Shown here: positions 18,200-27,972 of the stretch, piece by piece
Position numbering within the stretch: the first letter of the stretch is position 1
Layout of the letters: the number at the start of each line of letters is the position of its first letter
Source: Flavobacteriaceae bacterium UBA3339
GTDB lineage: Bacteria; Bacteroidota; Bacteroidia; Flavobacteriales; Flavobacteriaceae
Length of the DNA stretch: 64,000 nt
Assembly: GCA_002360925.1 (NCBI GenBank)
Contig: DERN01000011.1
Location: 494,235 to 558,234, forward strand
Direction of reading: 5' to 3'
Notes under the pieces: model-generated
The model's database searches: none
What the model saw: only the letters and a program-made list of their open reading frames with translations
Told to the model about the DNA's origin: nothing
Program-made: the position numbers and the translations under genes

Positions 18200-20227
18200 T
18201 TAATCTCGTTTAATCAAATTTCCTTCGCCGTCGTAAACAGTTTTATCGTCTAAATTATAAATCCACGTTTTATCATTTTCGCTGTATCCAATGTAATAAG
18301 GCCACTGTTTAAATTCTGTATGAGGTTTTCCTTTCTCATCAATCAAACCAATCCAAATTTTTCCATCAGAAATTTTGCGTTTTATCAAAGCATATTTCCC
18401 TCTAAATTCAGAAGCATCGATATAATCAAACGGAATTGCCGTTTTTCCTTTTGTATCTACAAAACCATACATTCCGTCTTTTGTTCTCCACAAAGCGCGA
18501 TCGTTCGTAAAACGTTCGGCACGTTCATATTTAGCAGGATCGACTGTAATAACGACATCGCCTTTTGTATTTAAATAAAAATAATTGCGCTCGTATTCTC
18601 CTTTTCCTTTTTTGTAAACTAAAACTAGATCACTTCCCGATTCATATCCTCCGTCCGAAAGAAAATTCGTCGAAATATTTTGACCTTTGTAATTAAACAC
18701 TTGATATCCATTAAAGTTATTTCCGTTTAAAGGCAGCAAATAAATAAAAGGTTTGTTGATGCGAATACTTTTATAGTTTCCAGAAATAATCTTATTCGCT
18801 TTTTCATCTAACAAAATCAATTCTTCGTCGTTATCAACTACAAACAAATTTTCTTCAACATAAATATTGTTATAAATTGTTGGCATTACCATTTCGCCTG
18901 TTTTAATATTGATAATTCCTTTTGGTCCGTTTACATCTTTTTCCACAACTACAAAATCTCCGTAAACTTCATTTCGATAAGGTTCAATATTGTACATATT
19001 TTTCCATTGCTTTCCATCATCGCTTAACCAGAAATAAGAACCGTTATTTTCATTTTCTTTTTTTGCTGTAAAAAAATAGTCATTTAGATTCGAAATGTAT
19101 TCATAATCGGGTTTTACCAACCATTCGCCTTGCAAATTCATAATACCTTGCTTACGCGTTTTAAAATCGGCTGCTACAACTCTTTTGTCTATTCTGCCGT
19201 AACCAGCAAAGCGTTCGTTTTTAACGATTTCATTTTCGGAAGGTTTTGCTTCTTTCGGGAAATACAAATGGATTTCGGAAGGCGGTCCGGAGAAATAAAA
19301 GTTCTTTAAAACATCGTTTGGAGTAATCGTATCGACTTCGGGATGATTTTTTGTGATATAATCATCTAAATCTTTAACTGTTTTAAAATTGTTCTTTTTA
19401 GCAAGTTGAATTGTTTCGGCATAAAACTTACTTAAATTTTGAAGTTGTTTTCGTTTCGTTTTTGGTGGCAAAGTGGTAGAGTTAGACCCCTTTTCGTTTA
19501 AAAACTTTCCGTTTTTATAAACCGCATCCATTCCCAGCAATTCTTTAAATGCATTGTCTGAAAATTGAAAACCGACTTCTTTTCCCGACCAATTTATAAC
19601 GCGGATTGTTTGGTTATTTAAAACATTTTCAGTTTTATCGGGACTAAACGTTAAAGTTTCGACCTGAGTTCCTTTCATCGAAACAGAATATTCAATTGAA
19701 GTAACAGATTTTGTTGAATTTATTAAGAAATATTCGTCGTTAAAACTGCTTTTATCGTCATTTAACACTTCGGCTTGATTGGGAACTAAAATTTCTTTAG
19801 CGGTTTTCGATGTTCCGTCTAAAAAATATACTTTCAACAAAGTAAAAACCGGTTTATAATCGGGATGATCGTGAAAAAAGAAATTATCTACGCCCAACAT
19901 TCTAATCCAATCGAACGAATCAGAATCTTGAATTCTCAAAATAGAATAAGGCGCAATAATATCCTGATAAAAAACCCTTTGATTTAATTGGGTTATTATT
20001 TGAGAAGATTCCTGAGGTTTTACGCTTTTTGTAAACGCATACGAATCATTTTCGTCGAACTCAGAATCGCCTGGTTTTATAATTAATTTCAAATCGTACA
20101 TATTATCAATTTGCTCTAAACCATCGATCGATTCTTGTAAATCGTTTATACGCTCTTTCACTTCTTTATTTTGCCCAAAACCAGAGAAAGAACAAGCAAC
20201 AACAAACACTAAAACTTTTTTAATCAT
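18200..20227 (-). CDS. Exported WG-repeat protein
   Basis: 675 residues with a signal peptide (FSGFGQ). The first ~320 residues are of unknown fold, with a heptad-like helical segment at 22-45. From ~345 to the end there are WG-type repeats: GIMNLQGEWLVKPDYEYISN, GIINIKTGEMVMPTIYNNI, YGFVDTKGKTAIPFDYIDA and IGLIDEKGKPHTEF. WG repeats form beta-rich interaction surfaces; no enzyme motif is seen. It lies 9 bp downstream of a carboxypeptidase-regulatory-domain gene on the same strand. Confidence 0.78.
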   Translation of the reverse strand: MIKKVLVFVVACSFSGFGQNKEVKERINDLQESIDGLEQIDNMYDLKLIIKPGDSEFDENDSYAFTKSVKPQESSQIITQLNQRVFYQDIIAPYSILRIQDSDSFDWIRMLGVDNFFFHDHPDYKPVFTLLKVYFLDGTSKTAKEILVPNQAEVLNDDKSSFNDEYFLINSTKSVTSIEYSVSMKGTQVETLTFSPDKTENVLNNQTIRVINWSGKEVGFQFSDNAFKELLGMDAVYKNGKFLNEKGSNSTTLPPKTKRKQLQNLSKFYAETIQLAKKNNFKTVKDLDDYITKNHPEVDTITPNDVLKNFYFSGPPSEIHLYFPKEAKPSENEIVKNERFAGYGRIDKRVVAADFKTRKQGIMNLQGEWLVKPDYEYISNLNDYFFTAKKENENNGSYFWLSDDGKQWKNMYNIEPYRNEVYGDFVVVEKDVNGPKGIINIKTGEMVMPTIYNNIYVEENLFVVDNDEELILLDEKANKIISGNYKSIRINKPFIYLLPLNGNNFNGYQVFNYKGQNISTNFLSDGGYESGSDLVLVYKKGKGEYERNYFYLNTKGDVVITVDPAKYERAERFTNDRALWRTKDGMYGFVDTKGKTAIPFDYIDASEFRGKYALIKRKISDGKIWIGLIDEKGKPHTEFKQWPYYIGYSENDKTWIYNLDDKTVYDGEGNLIKRD

Positions 20228-20236
20228 TTTTATTTT

Positions 20237-21265
20237 TTATTTACTAAAATCCATCGGTAACATATCGGCAATTTTTAAATCAGAAAAATAACCGCCGTAA
20301 ACAATGCTTTGCGGATTTATTACAAAGCCGTTTTTATTAATATAAATTTCATTATCTAACACATAAATCAATGATTTTTGTTCTTTTCGTTTAACGTGCG
20401 TAACATTAAAAGGCTCGATATTTTCGGTATTTTTAAAGCCTTTTGCAACAGGTTTTTGAATTAAGGTAACTTTAAAATCATCGCTTTTTAGTTCAATCGA
20501 AAAATAATCGTCGCGTTCTATAATCATTCCGTTTACATAAAAGTAATAATCGTTTTCTTTTAGATTATTTTTTAAAAAAGCCAACCAAAACGGATTTGCC
20601 GAAACATCGAACGTTTTATTGCGCTGTTTTACATATTCGGTTCTTTTTTTACTTAAATCGGTAAAGCTGGTATATCCGAAAATAATAGATTGATGATACG
20701 ATTCGGGATTAATGGTTTTATTTCGAAATGTGATTTTAGCTTCGTTCAAATAGAACAAAACGCGATAACCCAAATTCTTGTTTAAAACTCGGATTGGTTT
20801 CGGGCTTTCGCAAATCAACATACGCTGTTCTTTATCGTAATACAAAACCAAATCGTCTTCGTTCTCAATAATCGCTTTCTTTCCGTTTGTAGTTGTTCCC
20901 AAAAAGAAATGTTTAAACGTTTTAAGCAATTCTTTCCGAGAAAAAAGCGACGCTTCAATCACAACTTCCTGCAATATTTCGTCTTCAGGTTCTAACGAAA
21001 TAGTTTTAAAAGTTTTAAAATCGCTTGTAGAAAAAGCCTTGTTTTTATATCCAAAAGTGTTAATAATAACTTGTTGCTGCGCACCTTTTGCGTCTAATTC
21101 AAACAATCCGTTTTCGTTTGTAGAAGTTCCAATCGAAGTCTGATCAATAAACACATCGGCATTTTCTAAAGGTTTATTTGTTTGCGCATCGACCACTTTT
21201 CCTTTTAAAATTTGAGCCGAAAGACTAAAAGGAAAACAAAGAATAAAAAACAAGAGATATTTCAT
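20237..21265 (-). CDS. Carboxypeptidase-regulatory-like (CarbD-reg) exported protein
   Basis: 342 residues. A signal peptide ends near LSAQ, followed by an N-terminal beta-sandwich (~19-100; LKGKVVDAQTNKPLENADVFI) and a ~240-residue region shared with the gene just beyond aspS. Common elements are LFSRKELLKTFKHFFLG, the FGY motif and the C-terminal GGYFSDLKIADMLPMDF. It lacks a TonB plug or barrel, so it is not a receptor. Function unknown; probably periplasmic or outer-membrane associated. Confidence 0.72.
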   Translation of the reverse strand: MKYLLFFILCFPFSLSAQILKGKVVDAQTNKPLENADVFIDQTSIGTSTNENGLFELDAKGAQQQVIINTFGYKNKAFSTSDFKTFKTISLEPEDEILQEVVIEASLFSRKELLKTFKHFFLGTTTNGKKAIIENEDDLVLYYDKEQRMLICESPKPIRVLNKNLGYRVLFYLNEAKITFRNKTINPESYHQSIIFGYTSFTDLSKKRTEYVKQRNKTFDVSANPFWLAFLKNNLKENDYYFYVNGMIIERDDYFSIELKSDDFKVTLIQKPVAKGFKNTENIEPFNVTHVKRKEQKSLIYVLDNEIYINKNGFVINPQSIVYGGYFSDLKIADMLPMDFSK

Positions 21266-21333
21266 AAAGGAACATTTTCTAGCATTAAATTACACTTTTT
21301 ATTTAGAAACAAATATACAAGCCACAAAAAGAT

Positions 21334-21341
21334 TAACTTTG
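21334..21341 (+). promoter_or_regulatory. -7 promoter box (TAACTTTG) of aspS
   Basis: An exact TAnnTTTG match 23 nt upstream of the aspS ATG at 21365. Confidence 0.55.
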
Positions 21342-21364
21342 CACAAAACTTTTTTTCGATAAAA

Positions 21365-23119
21365 ATGTATAGAAGTCATAATTGCGGCGAATTACGTGCA
21401 GCCGATGTTAATAAAGAAGTTACGCTTGCGGGATGGGTACAAAAATCTCGTGACAAAGGATTCATGATTTGGGTAGATTTACGTGATCGTTACGGAATTA
21501 CTCAGTTGATTTTTGACGAAGTTCGTACAGAAACTTCTGTAATGGAATTGGCAAAATCATTAGGTCGTGAGTTTGTTATTCAAGTAAAAGGAATCGTTAT
21601 TGAACGTGAAGCTAAAAACGATAAATTGCCAACCGGCGCAATTGAAGTTTTAGTGAAGGAATTAAACATTTTAAACGCTTCACAATTACCTCCTTTCACG
21701 ATTGAAGATGAAACCGATGGCGGAGAAGACATTCGTATGAAATATCGTTATTTAGATATTCGTCGTAATCCGGTTAAAAACAGCTTGTTATTCCGTCATA
21801 AAGTAACGCAGGAAGTTCGCAATTATTTATCAAACTTAGATTTCTGTGAAGTCGAAACTCCCTACTTAATCAAGTCTACACCAGAAGGTGCGCGCGATTT
21901 CGTGGTTCCTTCACGTATGAATCCAGGGCAGTTTTACGCTTTACCACAATCGCCACAAACATTTAAACAATTGTTGATGGTTGCCGGAATGGATAAATAT
22001 TTCCAAATAGTGAAATGTTTCCGTGATGAAGATTTACGTGCCGATCGTCAGCCCGAGTTTACTCAAATCGACTGCGAAATGTCGTTCATTGAACAAGAAG
22101 ATATTTTAAATGTTTTTGAAGGATTAACACGTCATTTATTAAGAACGATTCACAATATCGATATCGAAAAATTTCCTCGTATGACATTCGACGAGGCAAT
22201 GCGTGCATATGGAAACGACAAACCAGATATTCGCTTTGGAATGAAATTCGGTGAATTAAACGCTGTAGCACAACATAAAGAATTTTCGGTTTTCAATTCG
22301 GCTGAATTAATTGTAGGAATTGCCGTTCCGGGAGCTGCTTCATACACAAGAAAAGAAATAGACGGATTGATTGATTGGGTTAAGCGTCCGCAAGTTGGTG
22401 CATCGGGAATGGTGTACGTAAAATGCGAAGCAAACGGACAATACAAATCATCGGTAGATAAGTTTTACGATCAAGCCGATTTAGCAAAATGGGCAGAAGC
22501 TACAAACGCTAACGAAGGCGATTTAATCTTGGTTTTATCAGGACCTGCAAATAAAACACGCGCACAATTATCTGCTTTACGCATGGAATTGGGTAACCGC
22601 ATGGGATTGCGTAAACCAGACGAATTTGCACCTTTATGGGTTGTAGATTTCCCATTATTAGAGTGGGACGAAGAATCTGAAAGATTCCACGCAATGCACC
22701 ATCCGTTTACATCGCCAAAACCAGAAGACATGCATTTATTAGATACCGATCCGGGAAAAGTACGTGCAAATGCTTACGACTTGGTATTAAACGGAAACGA
22801 AATCGGTGGAGGTTCGATCCGTATTCACGATAAAGAAATGCAAGCTTTAATGTTTAAACATTTAGGATTTACTGCAGAACAAGCGCAAGAGCAATTTGGT
22901 TTCTTAATGAATGCTTTCCAATACGGCGCGCCACCACACGGAGGTTTAGCTTTTGGATTGGATCGTTTAACAGCTATTTTAGGTGGACAAGAAACTATTC
23001 GCGATTTTATTGCGTTCCCTAAAAACAATTCGGGTCGCGATGTGATGATTGACGCACCTGCAACAATCGATCCTGCACAATTAGATGAATTATCCATTCT
23101 GTTGAATGTAAAAGAATAA
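21365..23119 (+). CDS. aspS: Aspartyl-tRNA synthetase
   Basis: 584 residues, the usual size of bacterial AspRS. The start MYRSHNCGELR is the canonical N-terminus; an upstream in-frame extension runs through the promoter and is rejected. An OB-fold anticodon domain (~1-105) is followed by the class II core, with motif 2 FRDEDLRADRQPEFTQID and motif 3 GLAFGLDRL, and a bacterial GAD insertion in between. It attaches Asp to tRNA-Asp. A terminator follows. Confidence 0.97.
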   Translation: MYRSHNCGELRAADVNKEVTLAGWVQKSRDKGFMIWVDLRDRYGITQLIFDEVRTETSVMELAKSLGREFVIQVKGIVIEREAKNDKLPTGAIEVLVKELNILNASQLPPFTIEDETDGGEDIRMKYRYLDIRRNPVKNSLLFRHKVTQEVRNYLSNLDFCEVETPYLIKSTPEGARDFVVPSRMNPGQFYALPQSPQTFKQLLMVAGMDKYFQIVKCFRDEDLRADRQPEFTQIDCEMSFIEQEDILNVFEGLTRHLLRTIHNIDIEKFPRMTFDEAMRAYGNDKPDIRFGMKFGELNAVAQHKEFSVFNSAELIVGIAVPGAASYTRKEIDGLIDWVKRPQVGASGMVYVKCEANGQYKSSVDKFYDQADLAKWAEATNANEGDLILVLSGPANKTRAQLSALRMELGNRMGLRKPDEFAPLWVVDFPLLEWDEESERFHAMHHPFTSPKPEDMHLLDTDPGKVRANAYDLVLNGNEIGGGSIRIHDKEMQALMFKHLGFTAEQAQEQFGFLMNAFQYGAPPHGGLAFGLDRLTAILGGQETIRDFIAFPKNNSGRDVMIDAPATIDPAQLDELSILLNVKE

Positions 23120-23138
23120 ATTAGTTTTCTATAAAATA

Positions 23139-23166
23139 AAAGCCCGTCAAATGACGGGCTTTTATT
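23139..23166. terminator. Rho-independent terminator after aspS
   Basis: A GC-rich stem (AGCCCGTCA / TGACGGGCT) followed by a T-rich run; A residues on the other side let it serve the convergent gene as well. Confidence 0.85.
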
Positions 23167-24673
23167 TTGGTTTGGGGAACTCAGCCCCACTAATAATACC
23201 TCCTAAAATAGCTTTTGAATACATTTCATCAAATTTTTTTTCTCCATAAATCTCTCGAAAATGATCTTCTTTTTTTCCAATATTATTTTGTCGATTCTTA
23301 ATTACTTTATAAGTCGAAACAAAATTATCATGCAGAGTTATTGCTTCTTTCTTAGAAGTAAACAAAGTACTTTTTAAATTTGTATCTATCCAAAGAACAA
23401 AAGGTTCATGAACTTTATCATTATATTCGACCTTTAACTTATCGAAAAAACGCTTTCTAGCTTTAACATGTGAAACATAATCCTTTGAAGTATAAAAATC
23501 AACTGCTTCTTTCTCAAAATCTTCATAAGTTAATTTGCTTAACATTTCCTCTGTAACTTTTACTTCCTCTTTTTTAATTACATCTTTATTAGAACTAATA
23601 AAATCTAAAGGTAACATATCGGCAACTTTAAGATCTCCGAAATAACCACTAAAAAGTACATCGACAGGATTTTTAAGATTTCCTTTTATATCAATGTCAA
23701 CATCTTGCTTTTGAAAATATAATTGAGATTGCTGTTTTGTTTTTGTGTTTAACACCACGAATGGGACTTCTTCTTCTGTATATTCCGTTTGATCATTAAG
23801 ATTAAACACTCCATTAATAATTGCCTTTTTAGATATAATAGGCTTTTTGCGAGTTGGTCTTTTGAGCAATTTTAGATTATAACCATCTTCGGTTTCTTTT
23901 ATATCGAAGAATTCATTTTGATCGATTTGAAATCCATTTGCTGCAAGTACAAAATTACTATCTTCTAGTTGTTTTTGTGCTAGTTTTTTGAAAAAGGAAG
24001 TATAAGTTTCACTATACAACACTTCCCTTCTATCTAAAGTCTTCTTACTATTTTTTGCTAAATCCTGATATTGCATATATCCAAAGAAATGACTATTTAC
24101 ATAGTCTTGAGGGGCTATACTCAATGTTTTAAAAGCTACTTCAAAGTTGTCTAAATGAAAAAGAATTTTATATGCTAAGTTTTTATTTTCTATACTTAAA
24201 GGTTTACTTGAAGAAGCATAGAAAGTTTTCTCTTTTTTGTCGTAATAAAATGAAATATCTTTCTCGTTTAAGATCTTTGTTTTTTTTGCATTATCTGTAT
24301 TACCAATAAAGAAATACTTAAAAGCTTTCAACATTTCCTTTCTAGAAAACAATGTATTATCAATTACAATTTCATCTAATTCATTATCTTCTAACTTTAA
24401 AGCGATTTTTAAATTTTGTTGAGAAATAGGATTCTTTAAAACATAATATTCATATCCGAAAACACTAAAAACTAACGTATTATTGTTTCTATCTGGAATT
24501 TGGATTAAAAAAGTTCCATCTGTTCCTGTTAAAGTAGATATTGTTGAATTATCAAAAAAAACTGATACATCAGCAATAGACATTCCTGTTTTTTCATCTA
24601 TAACTCTGCCTGATATTGTTTGGGCATTACAAAAAGATGAAAAAAGAATAAAAAATGTAATTATAAATCTCAT
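23162..24673 (-). CDS. Carboxypeptidase-regulatory-like exported protein, long paralogue
   Basis: 503 residues from the ATG at 24673 (a TTG six bases upstream is possible). A signal peptide (FCNAQ) is followed by a beta-sandwich (TISGRVIDEKTGMSIADVSV) and the same middle region as the gene on the other side of aspS (LFSRKEMLKAFKYFFIG; SGYFGDLKVADMLPLDF). It has about 150 extra C-terminal residues, Lys-rich and helical, absent from the paralogue. Function unknown. The two genes point away from each other, with aspS between them. Confidence 0.72.
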   Translation of the reverse strand: MRFIITFFILFSSFCNAQTISGRVIDEKTGMSIADVSVFFDNSTISTLTGTDGTFLIQIPDRNNNTLVFSVFGYEYYVLKNPISQQNLKIALKLEDNELDEIVIDNTLFSRKEMLKAFKYFFIGNTDNAKKTKILNEKDISFYYDKKEKTFYASSSKPLSIENKNLAYKILFHLDNFEVAFKTLSIAPQDYVNSHFFGYMQYQDLAKNSKKTLDRREVLYSETYTSFFKKLAQKQLEDSNFVLAANGFQIDQNEFFDIKETEDGYNLKLLKRPTRKKPIISKKAIINGVFNLNDQTEYTEEEVPFVVLNTKTKQQSQLYFQKQDVDIDIKGNLKNPVDVLFSGYFGDLKVADMLPLDFISSNKDVIKKEEVKVTEEMLSKLTYEDFEKEAVDFYTSKDYVSHVKARKRFFDKLKVEYNDKVHEPFVLWIDTNLKSTLFTSKKEAITLHDNFVSTYKVIKNRQNNIGKKEDHFREIYGEKKFDEMYSKAILGGIISGAEFPKPK

Positions 24674-24736
24674 ATCCAATTATTTAAATATATCTAAAAA
24701 TATTAAAATATTTTAAAAGGAACAATTAATCTAAAA

Positions 24737-25249
24737 TCACATCATTTTTAAATGTCTGAATAAATGTAAACCACCTAATCCAACAGACAAAAAAGGATAT
24801 CCTTTTTGCAATTGAACCGAATAATCGACTCCAACTTTTACATTAAGCAAACCAATTAATTCTGTGTACACATAAGGAGTTACTTTGAGCTGATTTTCGA
24901 AAGTAGAATTGAAATTAAAGTTGTATCCTGTCGAAATTCCAGCCATTAAGGTATAATCATTATCGGCATTATCTATAATGTAATAACCATATGTAAATTG
25001 CGGTGTTAATCCCGAAGAAGCTTGGTCGTTTTTTGAAGTATAATCTACGCCAAGCATTAATTCGTGATGTGTAGAACTACTAAAAAGAAACGGATAATTA
25101 AATGTTGCCTGAAACATTCCCTCTTCTTGATATTTATAACCCACACTCAAGACCTGCGCAACAGAAGAAACACTTGTAAAAAGTAGAAATGTCATAATAA
25201 TAACATTTATTATTTTCGGTAATCTTTCTATGTTTAGCCGTTTTATCAT
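24737..25249 (-). CDS. Probable small outer-membrane beta-barrel protein
   Basis: 170 residues from the ATG at 25249 (an ATG at 25261 is 4 codons further up). A basic N-region and signal peptide (SVSSVAQ) are followed by alternating aromatic/polar strands (VLSVGYKYQEEGMFQATFNY, FTYGYYIIDNADNDYTLMAGI), as in 8-stranded outer-membrane barrels. No family recognised. It is the last chromosomal gene before the integrated element. Confidence 0.6.
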   Translation of the reverse strand: MIKRLNIERLPKIINVIIMTFLLFTSVSSVAQVLSVGYKYQEEGMFQATFNYPFLFSSSTHHELMLGVDYTSKNDQASSGLTPQFTYGYYIIDNADNDYTLMAGISTGYNFNFNSTFENQLKVTPYVYTELIGLLNVKVGVDYSVQLQKGYPFLSVGLGGLHLFRHLKMM

Positions 25250-25471
25250 ACTTCCTAACACTTTTGATGTTAAACAACTCTTTTTGAATCTGTTATTCTT
25301 AAAACTAAAGACAGAATTAAGATTCTTATAAAGATAGGTAAAAACGAAATTTATTAGCCAAACAAAAACTACTCTAACCTACTTACAGATATTTCACTGA
25401 GATACTTTGTTTGGTTTTATAATTACAGAGAAGATTCTTGTAAAACAGTTATTTTTAAGACAGTAAAAAAT

Positions 25472-25486
25472 GCAGAGAGGAAGGGA
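25472..25486. repeat. attL core
   Basis: GCAGAGAGGAAGGGA is identical to the tRNA-Ser 3' end at 43724-43738. A few further matching bases (GAACC) lie beyond the core. Left of it is chromosomal DNA. The surrounding stretch 25250-25623 carries no gene, only this site and the arm repeat. Confidence 0.85.
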
Positions 25487-25602
25487 AGTGAACCTTGTAT
25501 AATCAATCATCACTAATTACATACAAAATTACTATATATCAATATTTTACATATATTTACATAAACTAAAACAATTTGTTTTTATGTTTAAATATTGAAT
25601 AA

Positions 25603-25622
25603 GTAGCACCTAAATTAGCACC
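25603..25622. repeat. Terminal/arm-type repeat, left copy
   Basis: GTAGCACCTAAATTAGCACC is exactly repeated at 43658-43677. It contains the heptamer TAGCACC twice, 12 bp apart, and abuts the integrase ATG at 25624. This is consistent with recombinase arm-binding sites that also repress the integrase. Confidence 0.7.
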
Positions 25623-25623
25623 T

Positions 25624-26865
25624 ATGAATTACACCTTTAAGCTAAAAGAGCCGAATTCCGACAAGGAGACCTTAATCTATTTCCGATCATACTTTGGTAA
25701 TGAAAATAAGAATTTTATTTATTCTACTGGTGAAAAGATAAAACCTTGCGAATGGGATTTTGAGAACAGACAACCTAATTACTTGAATGGACGTACTAAA
25801 AAATCGGAAATTCATAGAAGCATAAAAAAGCAGTTAGATAGATATAGTAGCTTCTTTACTGAAATTGTAAATCGGTACAAAAACATCAATGAAGAGTTAA
25901 GTATTACTATAATAAGACAGCGGTTCGATGAAGAATTCAAAAATATTAAAGCAAAAGAAGATTTCTTTAGAGTCTATGATGAATTTATTGATGAACGAAC
26001 CAACGATTATACAGGGAAAGGAATTTCTAAATCAACAAAAACGAGATACGAATATAACAAGAATTTACTTTTCGAATTTCAGAATTACTCGAAAATTAAG
26101 ATTACTTTAGGGAACTTCAATGTAAAAATATACAATGAGTTTATTAAATATTGTGTAGAGATTAAAGATCATTCTGCTAACACCATTCATAGAGATGTTG
26201 GTTTATTAAAAACTTTTTTATATTGGGCGTTAAATAAGAAATACACCTACAATAATGATTTTATTAATTTTCAAAAACCTCCCAAGTTCCGTACTGATGA
26301 AATCGCATTGAATTACCAGCAGGTTGATGAAATTTACAATCATGATTTTAGCAAAAACAAAAGGTTAGAACGAGTAAGAGATTTGTTCGTTTTTGGTTGT
26401 GTTACAGGTTTGCGCTTTGGTAATTATAGCCGTATAACGAAAGATGATATTGATGGAGATTTTATTCGGGTAATTGACATGAAGAGCAAATCAAAAAACT
26501 TAGCCATTCCACTCAATAGTATTTCACGGTAAATTTTAGAAAAATATGATTATGAACTTCCGAGTATTTCCAATCAAAAAATGAATAAATTTATCAAAGA
26601 AGTTTTTCAAGAATTGGAATTTACCGATGAAATCAAAAAAACGATGAAATATGGGGATGAATTAGTAGAAAAGAAATCTGAATTTTACAAAAGAATATCT
26701 TCTCACACTGCTCGTAGAAGTTTTATTACTATTATGAAAAATAAACGAGTTCCTGATAAAGTGATTATGAGTTATACAGGACATACCAGTCTGGAAGTTT
26801 TTAACGCATATTACCGTCCAAGCGAAGAGGATAAAATAAATTACATGAACGTAGTTTTCAATTAA
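25624..26865 (+). pseudogene. Tyrosine integrase interrupted by an in-frame stop
   Basis: A ~413-codon integrase of the Bacteroidota type: N-terminal arm-DNA-binding domain (~1-95), SAM-like core-binding domain (~105-200) and catalytic domain with Arg in GCVTGLRFGNY and HTARRSF, then YTGHTSLEVFNAYYRP. A TAA at 26530-26532 splits it between the first arginine and the C-terminal HxxR...Y part. Both sides are in the same frame and read as one protein if the codon is sense (one base from Lys AAA). A downstream ATG at 26581 could restart the C-terminal 94 residues, but an active enzyme from two pieces is unlikely. The element is thus probably immobilised unless the codon is read through or complemented. 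Confidence 0.85.
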
Positions 26866-26870
26866 TAGAT

Positions 26871-27605
26871 ATGGATCAAAAGAAGCTATATGGAAAATGG
26901 TTTTTCTGGGATGAGTTGGTTGGTTATCCTATGATGCTCTATTATTGGATAAAAGGAAATAAAATTCAGAAGATGTTATCCGTCCGGATTGATAAAGCTA
27001 TTTCCAAAGCCAATCAAATTGTATTAACAGAGAAAACAAAAAATGAATTTTTAATAGAATACGATAAACAAGATAACTTCTTTAGTTATCATTTTAAAAA
27101 TATCGACGAATCTAGAAACCATAACTTTCAAGATAAGATTGACTATTGTTTATGTCATTATAGAAAAGAATCACTGAAACATTTAAGTTCCAGTAAATTG
27201 ATGATTTTACAAGAAAACTTTTTAAACGGAGCAGAACATACCCTTTTCTTGTACTTCGCTTTAAAGGCTAAAGTAAAAAGAGAAATCCGTCTATCCGATA
27301 TTATGATCGGAGAAAAGAATGCAGCGCTTTTTCTTCTATTTCTAAAAGATAAAAAATTCATTGACGAAAATCACAATCTTCTTGTTGACCAAAAATCTTC
27401 CTTTATAAGAATTCATCGTTTTTTAAAAGACCAACATATTATTAACCCCGATTTTCAGGATAATACTATTATTGAAGCAATGGAAAACGAATATCATACG
27501 AATTTCGATAAAGGTACTTTTTCAAGAGCTATTACCATAAAATTCAATGAATTCGAAGAAACCCTATGTAAAGAATTATCACAATTATTTAATTTTAAGT
27601 ATTAA
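26871..27605 (+). CDS. Unknown protein of the element backbone
   Basis: 244 residues, basic and soluble, with no signal peptide or membrane helix. It starts 5 bp after the integrase. The aromatic N-terminus (WFFWDELVGYPMMLYYWIKGNK) and helical C-terminal half, ending with the FNEFEETLCKELSQLF helix, have a faint RteC-like layout: a helical domain with a basic C-terminal helix following 'IIEAMENEYHTNFDKGTF'. RteC is an excision regulator of Bacteroides conjugative transposons. That resemblance is weak and unverified. Position suggests a role in recombination control. Confidence 0.6.
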   Translation: MDQKKLYGKWFFWDELVGYPMMLYYWIKGNKIQKMLSVRIDKAISKANQIVLTEKTKNEFLIEYDKQDNFFSYHFKNIDESRNHNFQDKIDYCLCHYRKESLKHLSSSKLMILQENFLNGAEHTLFLYFALKAKVKREIRLSDIMIGEKNAALFLLFLKDKKFIDENHNLLVDQKSSFIRIHRFLKDQHIINPDFQDNTIIEAMENEYHTNFDKGTFSRAITIKFNEFEETLCKELSQLFNFKY

Positions 27606-27686
27606 ATTTTAAGCAATTGAGTAGAATTGCATACGTTATTATCTTCATTATACAATTTTGTTTGCAGAAATTAAAAATCTACAGAT

Positions 27687-27962
27687 ATGCAAACAAATCC
27701 ATTTCAAACTATTCTTGATGAATTAGAAGTCTTAAAGGACTTGCTATATTCTATTCAAAAAGAGCCTGAACTAGAGCTACAAAAGAAGTTCTATTCTTTC
27801 AAAGAAGCTTCTCAGATTCTAAAATTAGATTATCAGACCGTTCGCTCCCATGTCCTTAAAGGAACAATCAAAGCCGAAAAAATCGGTAGATTTTACCGTA
27901 TCAATCACTTGGATTTAATGTCTGCTTTACAAAATGTAAAGTCATTAAAATACAGAAGATAA
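27687..27962 (+). CDS. Helix-turn-helix protein, excisionase (Xis)-type
   Basis: 91 residues. An N-terminal helix is followed by a MerR/excisionase-type winged HTH (~33-85) with the SFKEASQILKLDYQTVRSHV and GTIKAEKIGRFYRI elements. Small HTH_17 proteins next to integrases in Bacteroidota elements act as excisionases or regulators of excision. The next gene starts 10 bp downstream. Confidence 0.8.
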   Translation: MQTNPFQTILDELEVLKDLLYSIQKEPELELQKKFYSFKEASQILKLDYQTVRSHVLKGTIKAEKIGRFYRINHLDLMSALQNVKSLKYRR

Positions 27963-27972
27963 CCTTTTAAAT

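Noticed and set aside
21212..21364. Longer N-terminus for aspS
   Set aside because: The extra 51 codons run through the TAACTTTG promoter box and do not resemble AspRS.
22086..23190. Minus-strand open frames inside aspS
   Set aside because: They are antisense shadows of a conserved gene with no family pattern.
26530..26532. Programmed readthrough of the integrase TAA
   Set aside because: No slippery sequence, stem-loop or recoding signal is visible; a point mutation is simpler.
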